Source: Claveliimonas bilis (GTDB taxonomy: Bacteria > Bacillota > Clostridia > Lachnospirales > Lachnospiraceae). From it: a stretch of 64,000 nucleotides of DNA. The number at the start of each line of letters is the position of its first letter. Positions within the stretch are counted from its first letter, which is position 1. The stretch lies in the NCBI RefSeq assembly GCF_020892095.1, contig NZ_AP024845.1, positions 1,302,001 through 1,366,000 on the forward strand, in the 5' to 3' direction. This document shows, one piece after another, positions 35,614-45,275 of the stretch. Position numbers and translations under genes: made by a program. The notes under the pieces are model-generated. The model ran no database searches. It saw nothing but the letters and a program-made list of their open reading frames with translations, and had not been told where the DNA came from.

Positions 35614-37390
35614 ATGCCTCCTGCCCGTCTCCTTGAGGAATTTTAATTGTACACGTTGTTCCATCAGCTTGCGCTTTGCAGTAAAAAGCCGCCCCGTCCC
35701 CGTACTTCAGCCGAAGCCGGGTCAAAATATTTACCACGCCGTAGCCATGCCTCTTATCCGGAAAGCTGTTTTTCATCTCTCCCAGCGGCAGCTTGTTCAT
35801 CCCGTTGATCTTCTGCACCATGTCCGCCTCCATGGGGGTGCCATTATTATACACCTCCAGGTACAGCTCTCCTTCTTCCTTCCACACAGTGATCCGGATC
35901 TGTCCTCCCTCAAAAATATCCTGGAATCCATATTTTACTGCATTTTCCACAAGAGGCTGCAGAACCAACTTCAGAACGGTTGTATGGGCGGCATCCACCT
36001 GGCATTCCACTTTATATGAGAAAAGATCTCTATTTCGTATCTGCTGGATCTCCAAGTAGCTCTTCACATTCTCCAGCTCATCTTCCACAGTCACTATATC
36101 GTTTCCTTTGCTCAGCGACAGCCGCAGATATCTGGACAGGGCCTGGATCATCCGCATAGTTGTCTCTTCCTTGTTGATCCGTGCCAGCATATAGATCGTA
36201 TCCAGTGTATTGTACAGAAAATGGGGATTGATCTGGCTGATCAGCATGTTCAGCTCCGATGTGCGCAGCTCTCTCTCCTGCTCCTTGATCTCCTCCAGCA
36301 GCCTCTGGATATTCCCGAGCAGTTCATTGTAGGAGTGACCGATCTCGTCCAGCTCTGTGTTTGTGTGAAGCTCTATGGTCCGATCAAAATTGCTGCCGTC
36401 AAATTCCGCCATGGCCGTCCGGATCTCCTGGATGGGCTTTGTAAATCTTCTGGAGAAATAAATACTCAGCACCGCAGCCGCAGCCAGCACTACAAGGTAG
36501 ATCCCGGCCAGCACCAGGAAAACAGGGAAGATCCCCTGGTTCAAAACTTTGTCCGGCACAAAGGAAAAGACCGCCAGCCCGCTGGCCTCATCCCGGTACG
36601 CCGACAGAACGCCTCCAGGAATGTGCTCCCCCTCCAGGATCATACCGGCAGATCCGCTCCCGGCGATACGCTCCGAAATATCTGCCTGGCGCTTCTTACC
36701 CAGGCTGAATTCCTCCGGGACCGAGGAAAAACAGAGCTGTCCTTTGGTGTCGATAATTCCAACCGCCGCCTCGCTTGTCAGCTCTCCACTTGTCCCTGTG
36801 ATCCCCTCCAGAAACGCATCATCCATCTTGAAGAACAACATCCCGGGCTCGTGGGCGTACTCCATGCTCCGGACATACCTTCCGATAAAAAGCGCCTCCT
36901 GCTCTGTTCCAAAAAGCGTATCCTTCGCCCAGAACCATTTCGTCCGGGCGTAGTCCTCTCCCAGATAGTCCTGGAAACCGCTGTCCGTCACATCCTCAAA
37001 GGTTACATCTGAATAGGATTTACTGTATACGTTCCCTTTATTATCCACATAGCAGTAATCCGCGATGTGCTCCAGCCCCACATAGGCGAAATACTTACTC
37101 AGACCAATGCGGCTGACTTCCTCCAGCCCCTTACTGCGCAGGCTCTGCTGCACATCGTCATAAAGGACGCACTCTGCCGTCGCCTCATCGCTCTGACGGA
37201 ACAGATTTTCCAGGCTGATGCCCATTCTCTCCGTCATGAACTCGTATTTTGCGATCACCGCCCGGGTCAGCCTGTTCTTTATATACAGGCCGGCCCCCAG
37301 GCTGGAGAGAAGAAGCGCAAGCCCCAGGAGCGCCGCTGTATACTTCAGATATTTTTTCTGTATACCAGATACCTTCTCGTTTCTTTTCAT
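35588..37390 (-). CDS. YesM-type sensor histidine kinase
   Basis: 600 residues. First helix near 14-37, an extracellular sensor domain to about 285, second helix (VFLVLAGIYLVVLAAAAVLS), HAMP region about 310-365, then the His_kinase domain with ISQINPHFLYNTLDTIYMLA and an ATPase domain with LQPLVENAVKYGF and HGYGVVNILTRL. Partner of the regulator 12 bp upstream. Confidence 0.93.
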   Translation of the reverse strand: MKRNEKVSGIQKKYLKYTAALLGLALLLSSLGAGLYIKNRLTRAVIAKYEFMTERMGISLENLFRQSDEATAECVLYDDVQQSLRSKGLEEVSRIGLSKYFAYVGLEHIADYCYVDNKGNVYSKSYSDVTFEDVTDSGFQDYLGEDYARTKWFWAKDTLFGTEQEALFIGRYVRSMEYAHEPGMLFFKMDDAFLEGITGTSGELTSEAAVGIIDTKGQLCFSSVPEEFSLGKKRQADISERIAGSGSAGMILEGEHIPGGVLSAYRDEASGLAVFSFVPDKVLNQGIFPVFLVLAGIYLVVLAAAAVLSIYFSRRFTKPIQEIRTAMAEFDGSNFDRTIELHTNTELDEIGHSYNELLGNIQRLLEEIKEQERELRTSELNMLISQINPHFLYNTLDTIYMLARINKEETTMRMIQALSRYLRLSLSKGNDIVTVEDELENVKSYLEIQQIRNRDLFSYKVECQVDAAHTTVLKLVLQPLVENAVKYGFQDIFEGGQIRITVWKEEGELYLEVYNNGTPMEADMVQKINGMNKLPLGEMKNSFPDKRHGYGVVNILTRLRLKYGDGAAFYCKAQADGTTCTIKIPQGDGQEAYEQEQIQI

Positions 37391-37402
37391 ATTGATTTCT
37401 GT

Positions 37403-39004
37403 CTATCCCTCATACTCTTTCTTGTATTCGCTTGGGAGCTTTCCCGTGTACTGCTTGAACACATGGGAAAAATAGGACGGGTTGTGGATTCCCACCGCCT
37501 CACAGATATCTCCGATACTGCCTTTTCCTTCCTCCAGCAGCTTTTTGGCCTTCTCCATCCTCTGCTGGAGAAGATACTGCTTAAACGTCATGTGGAACGT
37601 ATTTTTAAACACCCTCCCAAAATAGACCGGGTTCAGATAAATATGGGAAGCTACAGATACAATAGACAGTTCCTCGTCCCTGAGATGCTCCTCTATGTAG
37701 GCCACTGCCTCTGACATGTACTCTTTGAAATATCTTGTCTCATCCTGTTTTGCGTCGCTTTTTCTCACTTCAATGGCCGCGCACAGGATCCGATAACAGA
37801 CATCAACCATCTTAGCCGCGCTGATGCTCCTCAGATTATCATAATAGCCCCGGAACTTTTCCCGGATATCTTCCGTCAGCCCGTAAGATGCCTGGAGCAT
37901 AAGTTCCACTTTCAGCATCATCCGGTGGAGATGCTGCCGCTGCTGTTCCTCCTCATGGGGCAGCCCGTAGACAAACTGGACAAAGGCCTCCTTCAGCTCT
38001 TTCTCACTGTTCCTGCGCACAGCGTTCACGATGAGGTTGTCCCTGTCCCCGCTTTCTCCGGCCGTTGCCGCCTGGTCCGGCAGCTCCACCCCCTCCGGGG
38101 AAGTAAAAGCACCCGCTCCGGACACACTGGCAATCTCGAACAGCTTCCGTGCTTCCACATAACTTCTTTTGATCCCGGCAATTCCTTTGTAGGGCTTGGA
38201 TATGGCGGCTATGACCCTGCTTTGCTCCTCCTTTTTGATGTATTCCAGGAAGTGCTTCAGCTTTCCCACCGCCTCTTTGTCCGTGGTGCGGACGATAAAT
38301 GCGCTGCCCGTCTCCTCCCCGTCAGCCCGCCAGCAGAAATAGCGGCTCTCCAACTCTTCTTCCAGCCTTTTAAGAAGTGAGAATCTGGCCGCTTCATAAT
38401 CCAGGTAATCCGTGATCTTGTAGGCCACATCTATATCCGCATACACAGTGATAAAGCGCTCCTCATTTCCAGGCATATCCCCCAGCGTCCGGAAAACTTC
38501 TTCCACTTTTTCCTCCGGGAGCCTGTCCCGGACATAATTCTGTACAACCACCTGCTGAAAGCTGGTCCCATCCTTTACCAGAAGCTTCTCCCAGCTCTCA
38601 TACCTGGCCTCCTGCTCCATCTGCTCCATGCAGGTCCGGTAGGCTGCCTCCATGGTCTCCCTAAGCTTTTCGTCCTCAATAGGCTTCAGCAGATAAGCAA
38701 AAGCCCCCAGATCACAGGCCTGCTGGGCATAGTCGAAATCCCGGTAGGCACTGAGGACGATAAACATGCAGTCCATGTCCGTTTTCTGGATCTCCTCCAT
38801 CACCATAAGCCCCGTGATCTGCTTCATCCGGATGTCCGTCAGCACCGCATGGGGTTTTGTCTCTTTGATCACTTCTATGGCCTGTTCGCCGCTCTGGGCC
38901 GAGCCCACTACCTTAAAGCCCATATCCGCCCAGTCATAGGTGTCAAGCAGTCCCTGCAGCAGGATGGGTTCATCGTCCACGATCACAAGTTTCAATAATT
39001 TCAT
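37403..39004 (-). CDS. YesN-type AraC response regulator
   Basis: 533 residues. Receiver domain 1-120 with phospho-acceptor Asp in PHAVLTDIRMKQ and the switch Lys in AYLLKPIED; a middle helical part; AraC DNA-binding domain at the end (LSIVSVASHIYLNPVYFGRV, then KGSIGDICEAVGIHNPSYFS). First gene of the sensor operon. Likely activates the importer operon at 34.2 kb. Confidence 0.93.
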   Translation of the reverse strand: MKLLKLVIVDDEPILLQGLLDTYDWADMGFKVVGSAQSGEQAIEVIKETKPHAVLTDIRMKQITGLMVMEEIQKTDMDCMFIVLSAYRDFDYAQQACDLGAFAYLLKPIEDEKLRETMEAAYRTCMEQMEQEARYESWEKLLVKDGTSFQQVVVQNYVRDRLPEEKVEEVFRTLGDMPGNEERFITVYADIDVAYKITDYLDYEAARFSLLKRLEEELESRYFCWRADGEETGSAFIVRTTDKEAVGKLKHFLEYIKKEEQSRVIAAISKPYKGIAGIKRSYVEARKLFEIASVSGAGAFTSPEGVELPDQAATAGESGDRDNLIVNAVRRNSEKELKEAFVQFVYGLPHEEEQQRQHLHRMMLKVELMLQASYGLTEDIREKFRGYYDNLRSISAAKMVDVCYRILCAAIEVRKSDAKQDETRYFKEYMSEAVAYIEEHLRDEELSIVSVASHIYLNPVYFGRVFKNTFHMTFKQYLLQQRMEKAKKLLEEGKGSIGDICEAVGIHNPSYFSHVFKQYTGKLPSEYKKEYEG

Positions 39005-39244
39005 AAAAACCTCTTCTTCCAGGAGCGCCCGGCCAACCTCCTGCTGACCGGTACACTGATTCTATTTTATCATATCATCATGTACTATTTTAAGTCCTCC
39101 AGGAGAAAAACCTGTAACAAAAACTATACATGGTATATAAAAAATTAAACTCATGTACTTCCTTACTGACACTTGAAAAACTGTGTGTAATTCTTGACTG
39201 CACGCCGAATGATAAGATGATATTTAAACGCGGGAAACAAAAAA
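39005..39244. other. Upstream region of the sensor operon
   Basis: AT-rich, no open frame with a ribosome site. A weak -10 like TAAAAT lies about 70 bp before the regulator gene. No repeat or strong structure apart from the terminator that follows. Confidence 0.5.
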
Positions 39245-39277
39245 CGGGATGCTCCATACATAATATGAAGTATCCCG
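39245..39277 (-). terminator. Terminator after the hydratase gene
   Basis: Minus strand hairpin CGGGATAC-TTCATA/TATGGAGCATCCCG with a run of six Ts after it. Confidence 0.8.
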
Positions 39278-39382
39278 CTTTGCAGACAAGACTCTCAAAA
39301 TAATAAATCAACTGTAACACAGGAGCCTGTACTCTTTTCAAGTACCATCTGCCTCAATATTTACACTACATTACCTAAAACA

Positions 39383-41665
39383 TTATCCTTTATAATAATT
39401 GATCAAACATCCCTTAAGAATGATCTCTCTTTCTGCATCTGTCAGATCTCCCAGTTCCAGATCCAGCTCTTTCAGTCCATCCTCTTTTACAATGTAAGTT
39501 GTAATGACATTCGATTTCTCTTCTACTGCCTTGCGAATGTCAGGGACAAAAATATAATCCCCGTTTTTAAAACTTAGGTGCTCATGATCTTCTTTTGTAA
39601 GGAATGGAAGCATTCCCCAGTTAATCAGATTTGAGCGGTATCTCTTTGTAGCATATTCGTTTGCGATATTGGCCCATCCGCCAAGCACTTTCTGACAGGA
39701 GGCCGCCTGCTCTCTGGCGGAGCCATCTCCTGGCTTTACTGCAAAAATCGTACTTCCCACACCGATATTGCCTTTTCCGACCTCCGGATACGTCTCCTGG
39801 ATTTTCGCCATGACCGGCTTTAACTCTTCCAGTGCATCCAGCGGGCAGGTCCCCTCTTCGATGGCTTTCTGAGCTTTCTGCACCTCTTTTGCTCTGCCCA
39901 CATATGCAGGATCTTTCCTGGAAAGCGCAAACTCTGCAAGCCCCAGCGGATTAGAACGATAAGAAGATGTCTCTCCGGAAGGAATCAGTTCATCTGTTGT
40001 GGTTACCGGATCGTGGATCTCTGATACAACTTTCAGGATCAGATTCTCCGGCAGAGCTGACATCTCCGGCCAATCCTTAATATTCGGTCCGAATTTGATC
40101 TCTACTGACGGATCTGCCACGCCGTGACTGTCAAATACACGATTTGCATAGATCTTGCTGTCAAAGTGATATTTCTGCCCTTTGTATTCTACATCCATCG
40201 CTGTTGCCGGAGTCAGGAACCCTTTGTTTGCTGCTGTAGCCGCGATCGATCTTGCATCCATTAAGGCAACGGAAGCGATCTGTCCGCTCTGCAGCTTGGA
40301 GCCTTCTCTGTTAGGGAAGTTCCTTGTGGAGTGACGGATAGAAAATGCGTTATTTGCCGGAGTGTCTCCCGCTCCGAAGCATGGGCCGCAGAAGGCTGTC
40401 TTGACAATTGTTCCTGCCTCCATCAGATCTGCAACCGCTCCGTTTTTCACCAGTTCCATATAAATTGGCGTACTTGCCGGATATACGCTGAAAGTAAATT
40501 CATCTGCTCCGATATAATGTCCTTTGATAATGTCGGCAGCTGCGCAGATATTTTCAAATCCGCCGCCTGCACATCCTGCAATGATTCCCTGATCCACATA
40601 CAGTTTCCCGTCAACGATCTTACTCTGCAGGGAGTAATCCACCGCGCCGTCCAGGCTGACAAGAGCCTTCTTCTCTACATCATGAAGGACATCCGCCAGA
40701 TTTGCATTGACCTCGTCGATCGTATATACATTGGAGGGATGGAACGGCATTGCGATCATCGGACGGATCTCGCTTAAGTTTACATAGACCATACCGTCAT
40801 AATATGCCACACTGCCCGGATTCAGTTCCTTATAATCCTCCGGTCTTTCGTGGATCTCATAAAATTCGCGGATCGTCTCATCTGTCTTCCAGATGGAAGA
40901 CAGGCAGGTTGTCTCTGTCGTCATAACATCGATTCCGATACGGAAGTCTGCGCTTAATTTTTCCACACCGGGACCTACAAATTCCATCACCTTATTATTA
41001 ACATAACCATTTGCGAAAGTCGCGCCGATAATTGCCAGCGCCACATCCTGAGGACCTACCCCTTTGATCGGCTCTCCGTCCAGATAAATACCTACTACCT
41101 GCGGCATTTTTATATCATAAGTTTTATTTAAAAGCTGTTTTACAAGCTCAGGTCCCCCTTCGCCCATAGCCATCGTTCCCAGCGCTCCGTAGCGGGTATG
41201 GCTGTCTGAACCGAGGATCATTTTTCCGCCGCCTGCCAGCATTTCTCTTGCAAACTGATGAATGACTGCCTGATGAGGCGGTACGTAAACACCACCGTAC
41301 TTCTTTGCACAGGTCAGTCCAAACATATGGTCATCTTCATTGATGGTTCCGCCTACTGCACAGAGGGAATTGTGGCAGTTTGTCAGGACATAAGGAACCG
41401 GAAATTTCTCCAGGCCTGATGCTCTCGCTGTCTGGATAATTCCTACAAACGTAATGTCATGGGAAGTCAGCTTATCAAATTTAATCTGAAGGCGTTCCAT
41501 ATTTCCGGACACATTGTGCTCCTTCAAAATATTGTAGGCCATTGTCTGGGAAGCTGCTTCTTCTCTGGTCACACTGCTTCCGGTTTCGTGGCGCACTTCT
41601 TCTATATCTTCAACGATTTTTGTGCCGTTTATCAGATATACGCCGTTATCGTAAAGCTTTATCAT
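39383..41665 (-). CDS. Aconitase-family hydratase (YbhJ-like)
   Basis: 760 residues from ATG 41665 with AGGAGG upstream. The iron-sulfur ligand region AFCGPCFGAGDTPANNAFSI and the following RHSTRNFPNREGSK, together with GCAGGGFENICAAADI, place it in the aconitase superfamily. The pattern fits the poorly studied YbhJ-type hydratases better than true AcnA. Substrate unknown; the CdaR-type regulator upstream in the same direction suggests a sugar-acid or carboxylic-acid pathway. Confidence 0.85.
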   Translation of the reverse strand: MIKLYDNGVYLINGTKIVEDIEEVRHETGSSVTREEAASQTMAYNILKEHNVSGNMERLQIKFDKLTSHDITFVGIIQTARASGLEKFPVPYVLTNCHNSLCAVGGTINEDDHMFGLTCAKKYGGVYVPPHQAVIHQFAREMLAGGGKMILGSDSHTRYGALGTMAMGEGGPELVKQLLNKTYDIKMPQVVGIYLDGEPIKGVGPQDVALAIIGATFANGYVNNKVMEFVGPGVEKLSADFRIGIDVMTTETTCLSSIWKTDETIREFYEIHERPEDYKELNPGSVAYYDGMVYVNLSEIRPMIAMPFHPSNVYTIDEVNANLADVLHDVEKKALVSLDGAVDYSLQSKIVDGKLYVDQGIIAGCAGGGFENICAAADIIKGHYIGADEFTFSVYPASTPIYMELVKNGAVADLMEAGTIVKTAFCGPCFGAGDTPANNAFSIRHSTRNFPNREGSKLQSGQIASVALMDARSIAATAANKGFLTPATAMDVEYKGQKYHFDSKIYANRVFDSHGVADPSVEIKFGPNIKDWPEMSALPENLILKVVSEIHDPVTTTDELIPSGETSSYRSNPLGLAEFALSRKDPAYVGRAKEVQKAQKAIEEGTCPLDALEELKPVMAKIQETYPEVGKGNIGVGSTIFAVKPGDGSAREQAASCQKVLGGWANIANEYATKRYRSNLINWGMLPFLTKEDHEHLSFKNGDYIFVPDIRKAVEEKSNVITTYIVKEDGLKELDLELGDLTDAEREIILKGCLINYYKG

Positions 41666-41747
41666 CTTTGCAATTCCTCCTGATTCTTTTTTCTTCTGCC
41701 CTTTGCTGGCACCTGTCTGTTTATTGTAGCCCGGTTCTGTCCAAAAG

Positions 41748-42857
41748 TCAAATTGCATCCTCACTGCTGTGTTCTTTTTCTTTCATTGCTCTCATATGTT
41801 TTTCCACCATCAGCGCAATCTTAAAGGTCATAGCATCTTCAAACACCCGCACATCCAGTCCGGTCTTTTTCTGGATCTTCTCCAGGCGATATACCAGAGT
41901 ATTTCGATGTACATAAAGCTTCCGCGCCGTTTCCGATATGTTCAGATTATTTTCGAAGAACGTATAAACTGCCGTCAGTTCTTCCTCCTCAAAACTGCCT
42001 GCCGCATTTCCTTCAAACACCTCATCCAGAAACATTTCACACAGCTTTTCGGGAAGCTGATGGATCAGCCGTCCGATCCCAAGCACTTTGTAATTGAGCA
42101 CCCGTTTCTGCGGATAGAAAATCCGTCCTACCTCCAGCGCTGTTTTTGCCTCTCTATAGGAGCCTGAAACTTCCTTAAGTTCTTCTGTGATCGTGCCAAA
42201 AGCTACTCGGACACCAACCATCGCTTCCATTCCCAGCGTATCTACAATAACATCGGCAATATGCTGTACTTCCGGATAATCCTCTGTTTTTTCCAGCGCT
42301 TTTATCAAAATTACATGTCCCTCTTCTACTGACGTTATAAAGTCTTTTATTCCTGTGGCAAAAAGACTCCGAAGTGTTTCCATGACAATGCTTTCTGTTT
42401 CACTCCTGGATTTTATCAAAAATACCACTCGTTTTCCGGTAACAGGTATCTTCAGTTTTTTTGCCTGATTATAAATATCAACCAACAGCATATCGTTCAG
42501 AAGAAGATTCTGGATAAAACGATTTTTGTCCATTCGGTTCCGGTTGATCTGGATCAGGCTTTCCAAATGACTGACGCCGAACCTTCCGGCCATGACTGCT
42601 CTCTCATCCGTCCCGTCCACAGCCAGAACATACGCCGTATCTCCCTCTGCCAGAAACAGGCTTTCTTTTCCTATAGTTTCCCTCGTACCGGAATGTTCAA
42701 ATTCTGCAATAAATTCTGCGATAGAATCGGCGTCAGGCTTTGCCTTTATACTGGTCGCTGCCACACATTTTCCTTCTTGACTCCATATGGAGCATTCCAG
42801 TCCGGCGATTCTTCTGATCTCCTGTATCAGTTTCTGTATCGTTTGATTTGAAAGCAA
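41748..42857 (-). CDS. CdaR/PucR-family transcription regulator
   Basis: 369 residues from TTG 42857 (AAAGGA upstream). N-terminal sugar-diacid recognition part (GLECSIWSQEGKCVAATS), a GGDEF-like middle (VGVRVAFGTITEELKEVSGS, YREAKTALEVG) and a C-terminal PucR-type helix-turn-helix (NNLNISETARKLYVHRNTLV, YRLEKIQKKTG). Family members sense sugar acids. It begins 4 bases after a small membrane protein gene and precedes the hydratase, so the three probably form one operon. Confidence 0.9.
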   Translation of the reverse strand: MLSNQTIQKLIQEIRRIAGLECSIWSQEGKCVAATSIKAKPDADSIAEFIAEFEHSGTRETIGKESLFLAEGDTAYVLAVDGTDERAVMAGRFGVSHLESLIQINRNRMDKNRFIQNLLLNDMLLVDIYNQAKKLKIPVTGKRVVFLIKSRSETESIVMETLRSLFATGIKDFITSVEEGHVILIKALEKTEDYPEVQHIADVIVDTLGMEAMVGVRVAFGTITEELKEVSGSYREAKTALEVGRIFYPQKRVLNYKVLGIGRLIHQLPEKLCEMFLDEVFEGNAAGSFEEEELTAVYTFFENNLNISETARKLYVHRNTLVYRLEKIQKKTGLDVRVFEDAMTFKIALMVEKHMRAMKEKEHSSEDAI

Positions 42858-42861
42858 CTGT

Positions 42862-43020
42862 TCACATCCTTTCCCTGTACTCTGACTGCCTTTTCCACTC
42901 TTTCATCCGGCAGTCAAACAGATGTATTTCTCTCTCTGTCTGATACTTTCTGGCAGAAAGGTATCCGATGACGGCTCCCAATATCAACACCGCAGCAATT
43001 TGAGATGTTCTGATCTTCAT
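42862..43020 (-). CDS. Small single-pass membrane protein upstream of cdaR-like gene
   Basis: 52 residues: MKIRTSQIAAVLILGAVIGY as one membrane helix, then a charged tail ending EWKRQSEYRERM. AGGGGAG lies 6 bases before the ATG, and the stop is 4 bases before the next start codon, which points to coupled translation. No family recognised. Its leader GTGAGGGGAGA resembles the target expected for the C-rich part of the small RNAs. Confidence 0.6.
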   Translation of the reverse strand: MKIRTSQIAAVLILGAVIGYLSARKYQTEREIHLFDCRMKEWKRQSEYRERM

Positions 43021-43118
43021 TTTTTTCTCCCCTCACTATCTCATCCCTACATTGCTGCCGCCTTATGAAACAGCCGTCAAAAAATGTCGGTTTTTGACTT
43101 TTGCCTTAATACAAAAGA

Positions 43119-43145
43119 GGGCGGTACCTCGCTTTCGTACCGCCC
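43119..43145 (-). terminator. Terminator of the MsmK gene
   Basis: Stem GGGCGGTAC (43119-43127) with GTACCGCCC (43137-43145), T run on the minus strand. Confidence 0.85.
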
Positions 43146-43166
43146 CTTTTATTTTCAAGCCGAAAT

Positions 43167-44279
43167 CTAGTTTGTGATTGTCTGCTCTGTCTCTTTGTCA
43201 AATACGTGGATCTTTTCTGCATCCAGCGCAAATTTTACAACATCGCCTGTTCTTGCGGTTGTTCTTGGATCAACTCTTGCTGTCATGCTTGCTCCCTCGT
43301 AATCAAAGTACAGGAATACTTCTGCTCCCAGCATTTCGTATACGCGGATCTTAGCTTCGATTACTGTATTAGGAGATGCCTCAATGAACATCTGCTCATC
43401 ATGTACATCCTCCGGACGAATACCAAGTACAACTGTCTTTCCGTCATATCCTCCTTCGATCAGTTTCTTTGCCTTTGCCGGCGGAAGCTCGATTGAGGAC
43501 GGACCTGCCTGGAGAACAACCTTGTCTCCATTCACTTTACATACAGCATCTACGAAGTTCATCTGAGGTGATCCGATAAATCCTGCAACAAACAGGTTGC
43601 ACGGATAATCGTACAGTGTCTGCGGAGTATCTACCTGCTGTACAACACCTGCATTCATAACAACGATTCTTGTTCCCAGAGTCATAGCCTCTGTCTGGTC
43701 ATGTGTTACATAGATGATCGTTGTTCCCAGTCTCTGATGAAGTTTGGAAATCTCAATACGCATCTGTCCACGAAGTTTTGCATCCAGGTTAGAAAGAGGC
43801 TCATCCATAAGGAATACCTTTGGATTACGAACGATCGCACGTCCCATAGCAACACGCTGTCTCTGTCCACCGGAAAGAGCTTTCGGCTTACGGTCAAGAA
43901 GTGCTTCCAGATCCAGGATCTTTGCAGCTTCACGTACCATTTTATCGATCTCGTCTTTCGGTACTTTCCGAAGTTTCAGTCCAAATGCCATATTGTCATA
44001 AACTGTCATATGCGGATACAGAGCGTAGTTCTGGAATACCATCGCGATATCACGGTCTTTTGGCTCTACATCGTTTACAAGCTTGTCTCCGATGTAAAGT
44101 TCACCGGAAGTAATCTCCTCAAGACCTGCAACCATACGAAGTGTTGTGGATTTACCACATCCGGACGGTCCTACAAAGATAATAAATTCTTTATCTTCGA
44201 TTTCCAGATTAAAATCCTTTACTGCTTCAAATCCGTTAGGATATGTTTTGTTAATATGCTTTAATGATAAACTTGCCAT
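43167..44279 (-). CDS. msmK: Sugar ABC importer ATPase, MsmK/UgpC type
   Basis: 370 residues. Walker A VGPSGCGKSTT, signature LSGGQRQRVAMGRAIV, Walker B FLMDEPLSNLDAKLR, switch VTHDQTEAM, then a C-terminal regulatory OB-fold part (VLGIRPEDVHDEQMF). Stands alone between terminators with AGGAGG upstream. MsmK proteins in Firmicutes serve several CUT1 importers; the ATPase-less permeases at 31-33 kb are natural partners. Confidence 0.93.
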   Translation of the reverse strand: MASLSLKHINKTYPNGFEAVKDFNLEIEDKEFIIFVGPSGCGKSTTLRMVAGLEEITSGELYIGDKLVNDVEPKDRDIAMVFQNYALYPHMTVYDNMAFGLKLRKVPKDEIDKMVREAAKILDLEALLDRKPKALSGGQRQRVAMGRAIVRNPKVFLMDEPLSNLDAKLRGQMRIEISKLHQRLGTTIIYVTHDQTEAMTLGTRIVVMNAGVVQQVDTPQTLYDYPCNLFVAGFIGSPQMNFVDAVCKVNGDKVVLQAGPSSIELPPAKAKKLIEGGYDGKTVVLGIRPEDVHDEQMFIEASPNTVIEAKIRVYEMLGAEVFLYFDYEGASMTARVDPRTTARTGDVVKFALDAEKIHVFDKETEQTITN

Positions 44280-44434
44280 TTCTTTTCGTTCCTCCTGTTC
44301 GCCGACTCTTTTATTCTGTAAAAAGTATATTAAAAATGGGTAAATACGACTATACCAAAGTTGAACAATCTTTTTTTATTTTTCTATACAAGTTGACTAA
44401 GAAGATTTCTCCTGCTGCCGTCATACTGCTGTTG

Positions 44435-45274
44435 TCAGGATAAAAGAGCCTGGTAAACATCTCTTTTGGAAATTCCCCTGTCTTTTGCCACCTTTTTCAT
44501 GGCTTCCTTCTTCTCTACCCCTTGCCCAGTATAGTATTCCATATGCTCCGGGATGCTCATTTCCTCCCACTTTCTGCGTGTTTCTTCCTGCAGCTTCTGC
44601 ATGCTTTTGCCTTCAATGACGAGCACACATTCCCCTCTTGGTTCATTGGCTTCATAATACTGCAAAGCCTCCTTAAGTGTTGTGCGGAAAATTGTTTCAT
44701 GTTTCTTTGTCAGCTCCCGGCATACGGAAATCAGCCTGTCTCCCAGCACATCTTCCAGCTCTTTCAGCGTTTTCAAAAGCCGATGGGGCGCTTCGTAAAG
44801 AACGATCGTCCTTGTTTCCCTTTTAAGCGCTTCCAAAACACTTTTCCGCTCTTTTTTTTCGGAGGGGAGAAACGCCTCAAATGCAAACCTCCTTGTGGGA
44901 AGGCCGGACAGGATCAGCGCCGTGACACAGGCTGCCGGCCCGGGAATGGCCGTAACCGTCACTCCCGCATCTGCACACATTTTCACCAGCTCTTCTCCGG
45001 GATCGGAAATTCCCGGCGTCCCCGCATCTGTAACAAGGGCAATGTTCTTTCCTTCCATAAGAAGCTGCAGCAGTTTTTTCCCTTTTTCAATTTTATTATA
45101 TTCATGGTAACTTGTCATAGGCGTATGAATATCGAAGTGATTCAAAAGCCGGATAGTATTGCGGGTATCCTCCGCCGCAATGAGGTCTGCCTCTTTCAGC
45201 ACCCTCGCCGCCCGGTATGTCATGTCCTCCAGATTCCCAATGGGAGTCGCACACAAATATAAAGTACCTGCCAT
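44435..45274 (-). CDS. rsmI: 16S rRNA (cytidine1402-2'-O)-methyltransferase
   Basis: 279 residues from ATG 45274 (MAGTLYLCATPIGNLEDMTY). Motifs AEDTRNTIRLLNHF, VTDAGTPGISDPGEELVKMC and PGPAACVTALILSGLPTRRF are characteristic of the tetrapyrrole-methylase fold of RsmI. Last gene of the pgi-to-rsmI run, 1 base after trmN6. Confidence 0.96.
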   Translation of the reverse strand: MAGTLYLCATPIGNLEDMTYRAARVLKEADLIAAEDTRNTIRLLNHFDIHTPMTSYHEYNKIEKGKKLLQLLMEGKNIALVTDAGTPGISDPGEELVKMCADAGVTVTAIPGPAACVTALILSGLPTRRFAFEAFLPSEKKERKSVLEALKRETRTIVLYEAPHRLLKTLKELEDVLGDRLISVCRELTKKHETIFRTTLKEALQYYEANEPRGECVLVIEGKSMQKLQEETRRKWEEMSIPEHMEYYTGQGVEKKEAMKKVAKDRGISKRDVYQALLS

Positions 45275-45275
45275 A

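Noticed and set aside
39090-39341. 83-codon minus frame between hydratase and sensor operons
   Set aside because: Contains the hydratase terminator, has no ribosome site and no family signal.
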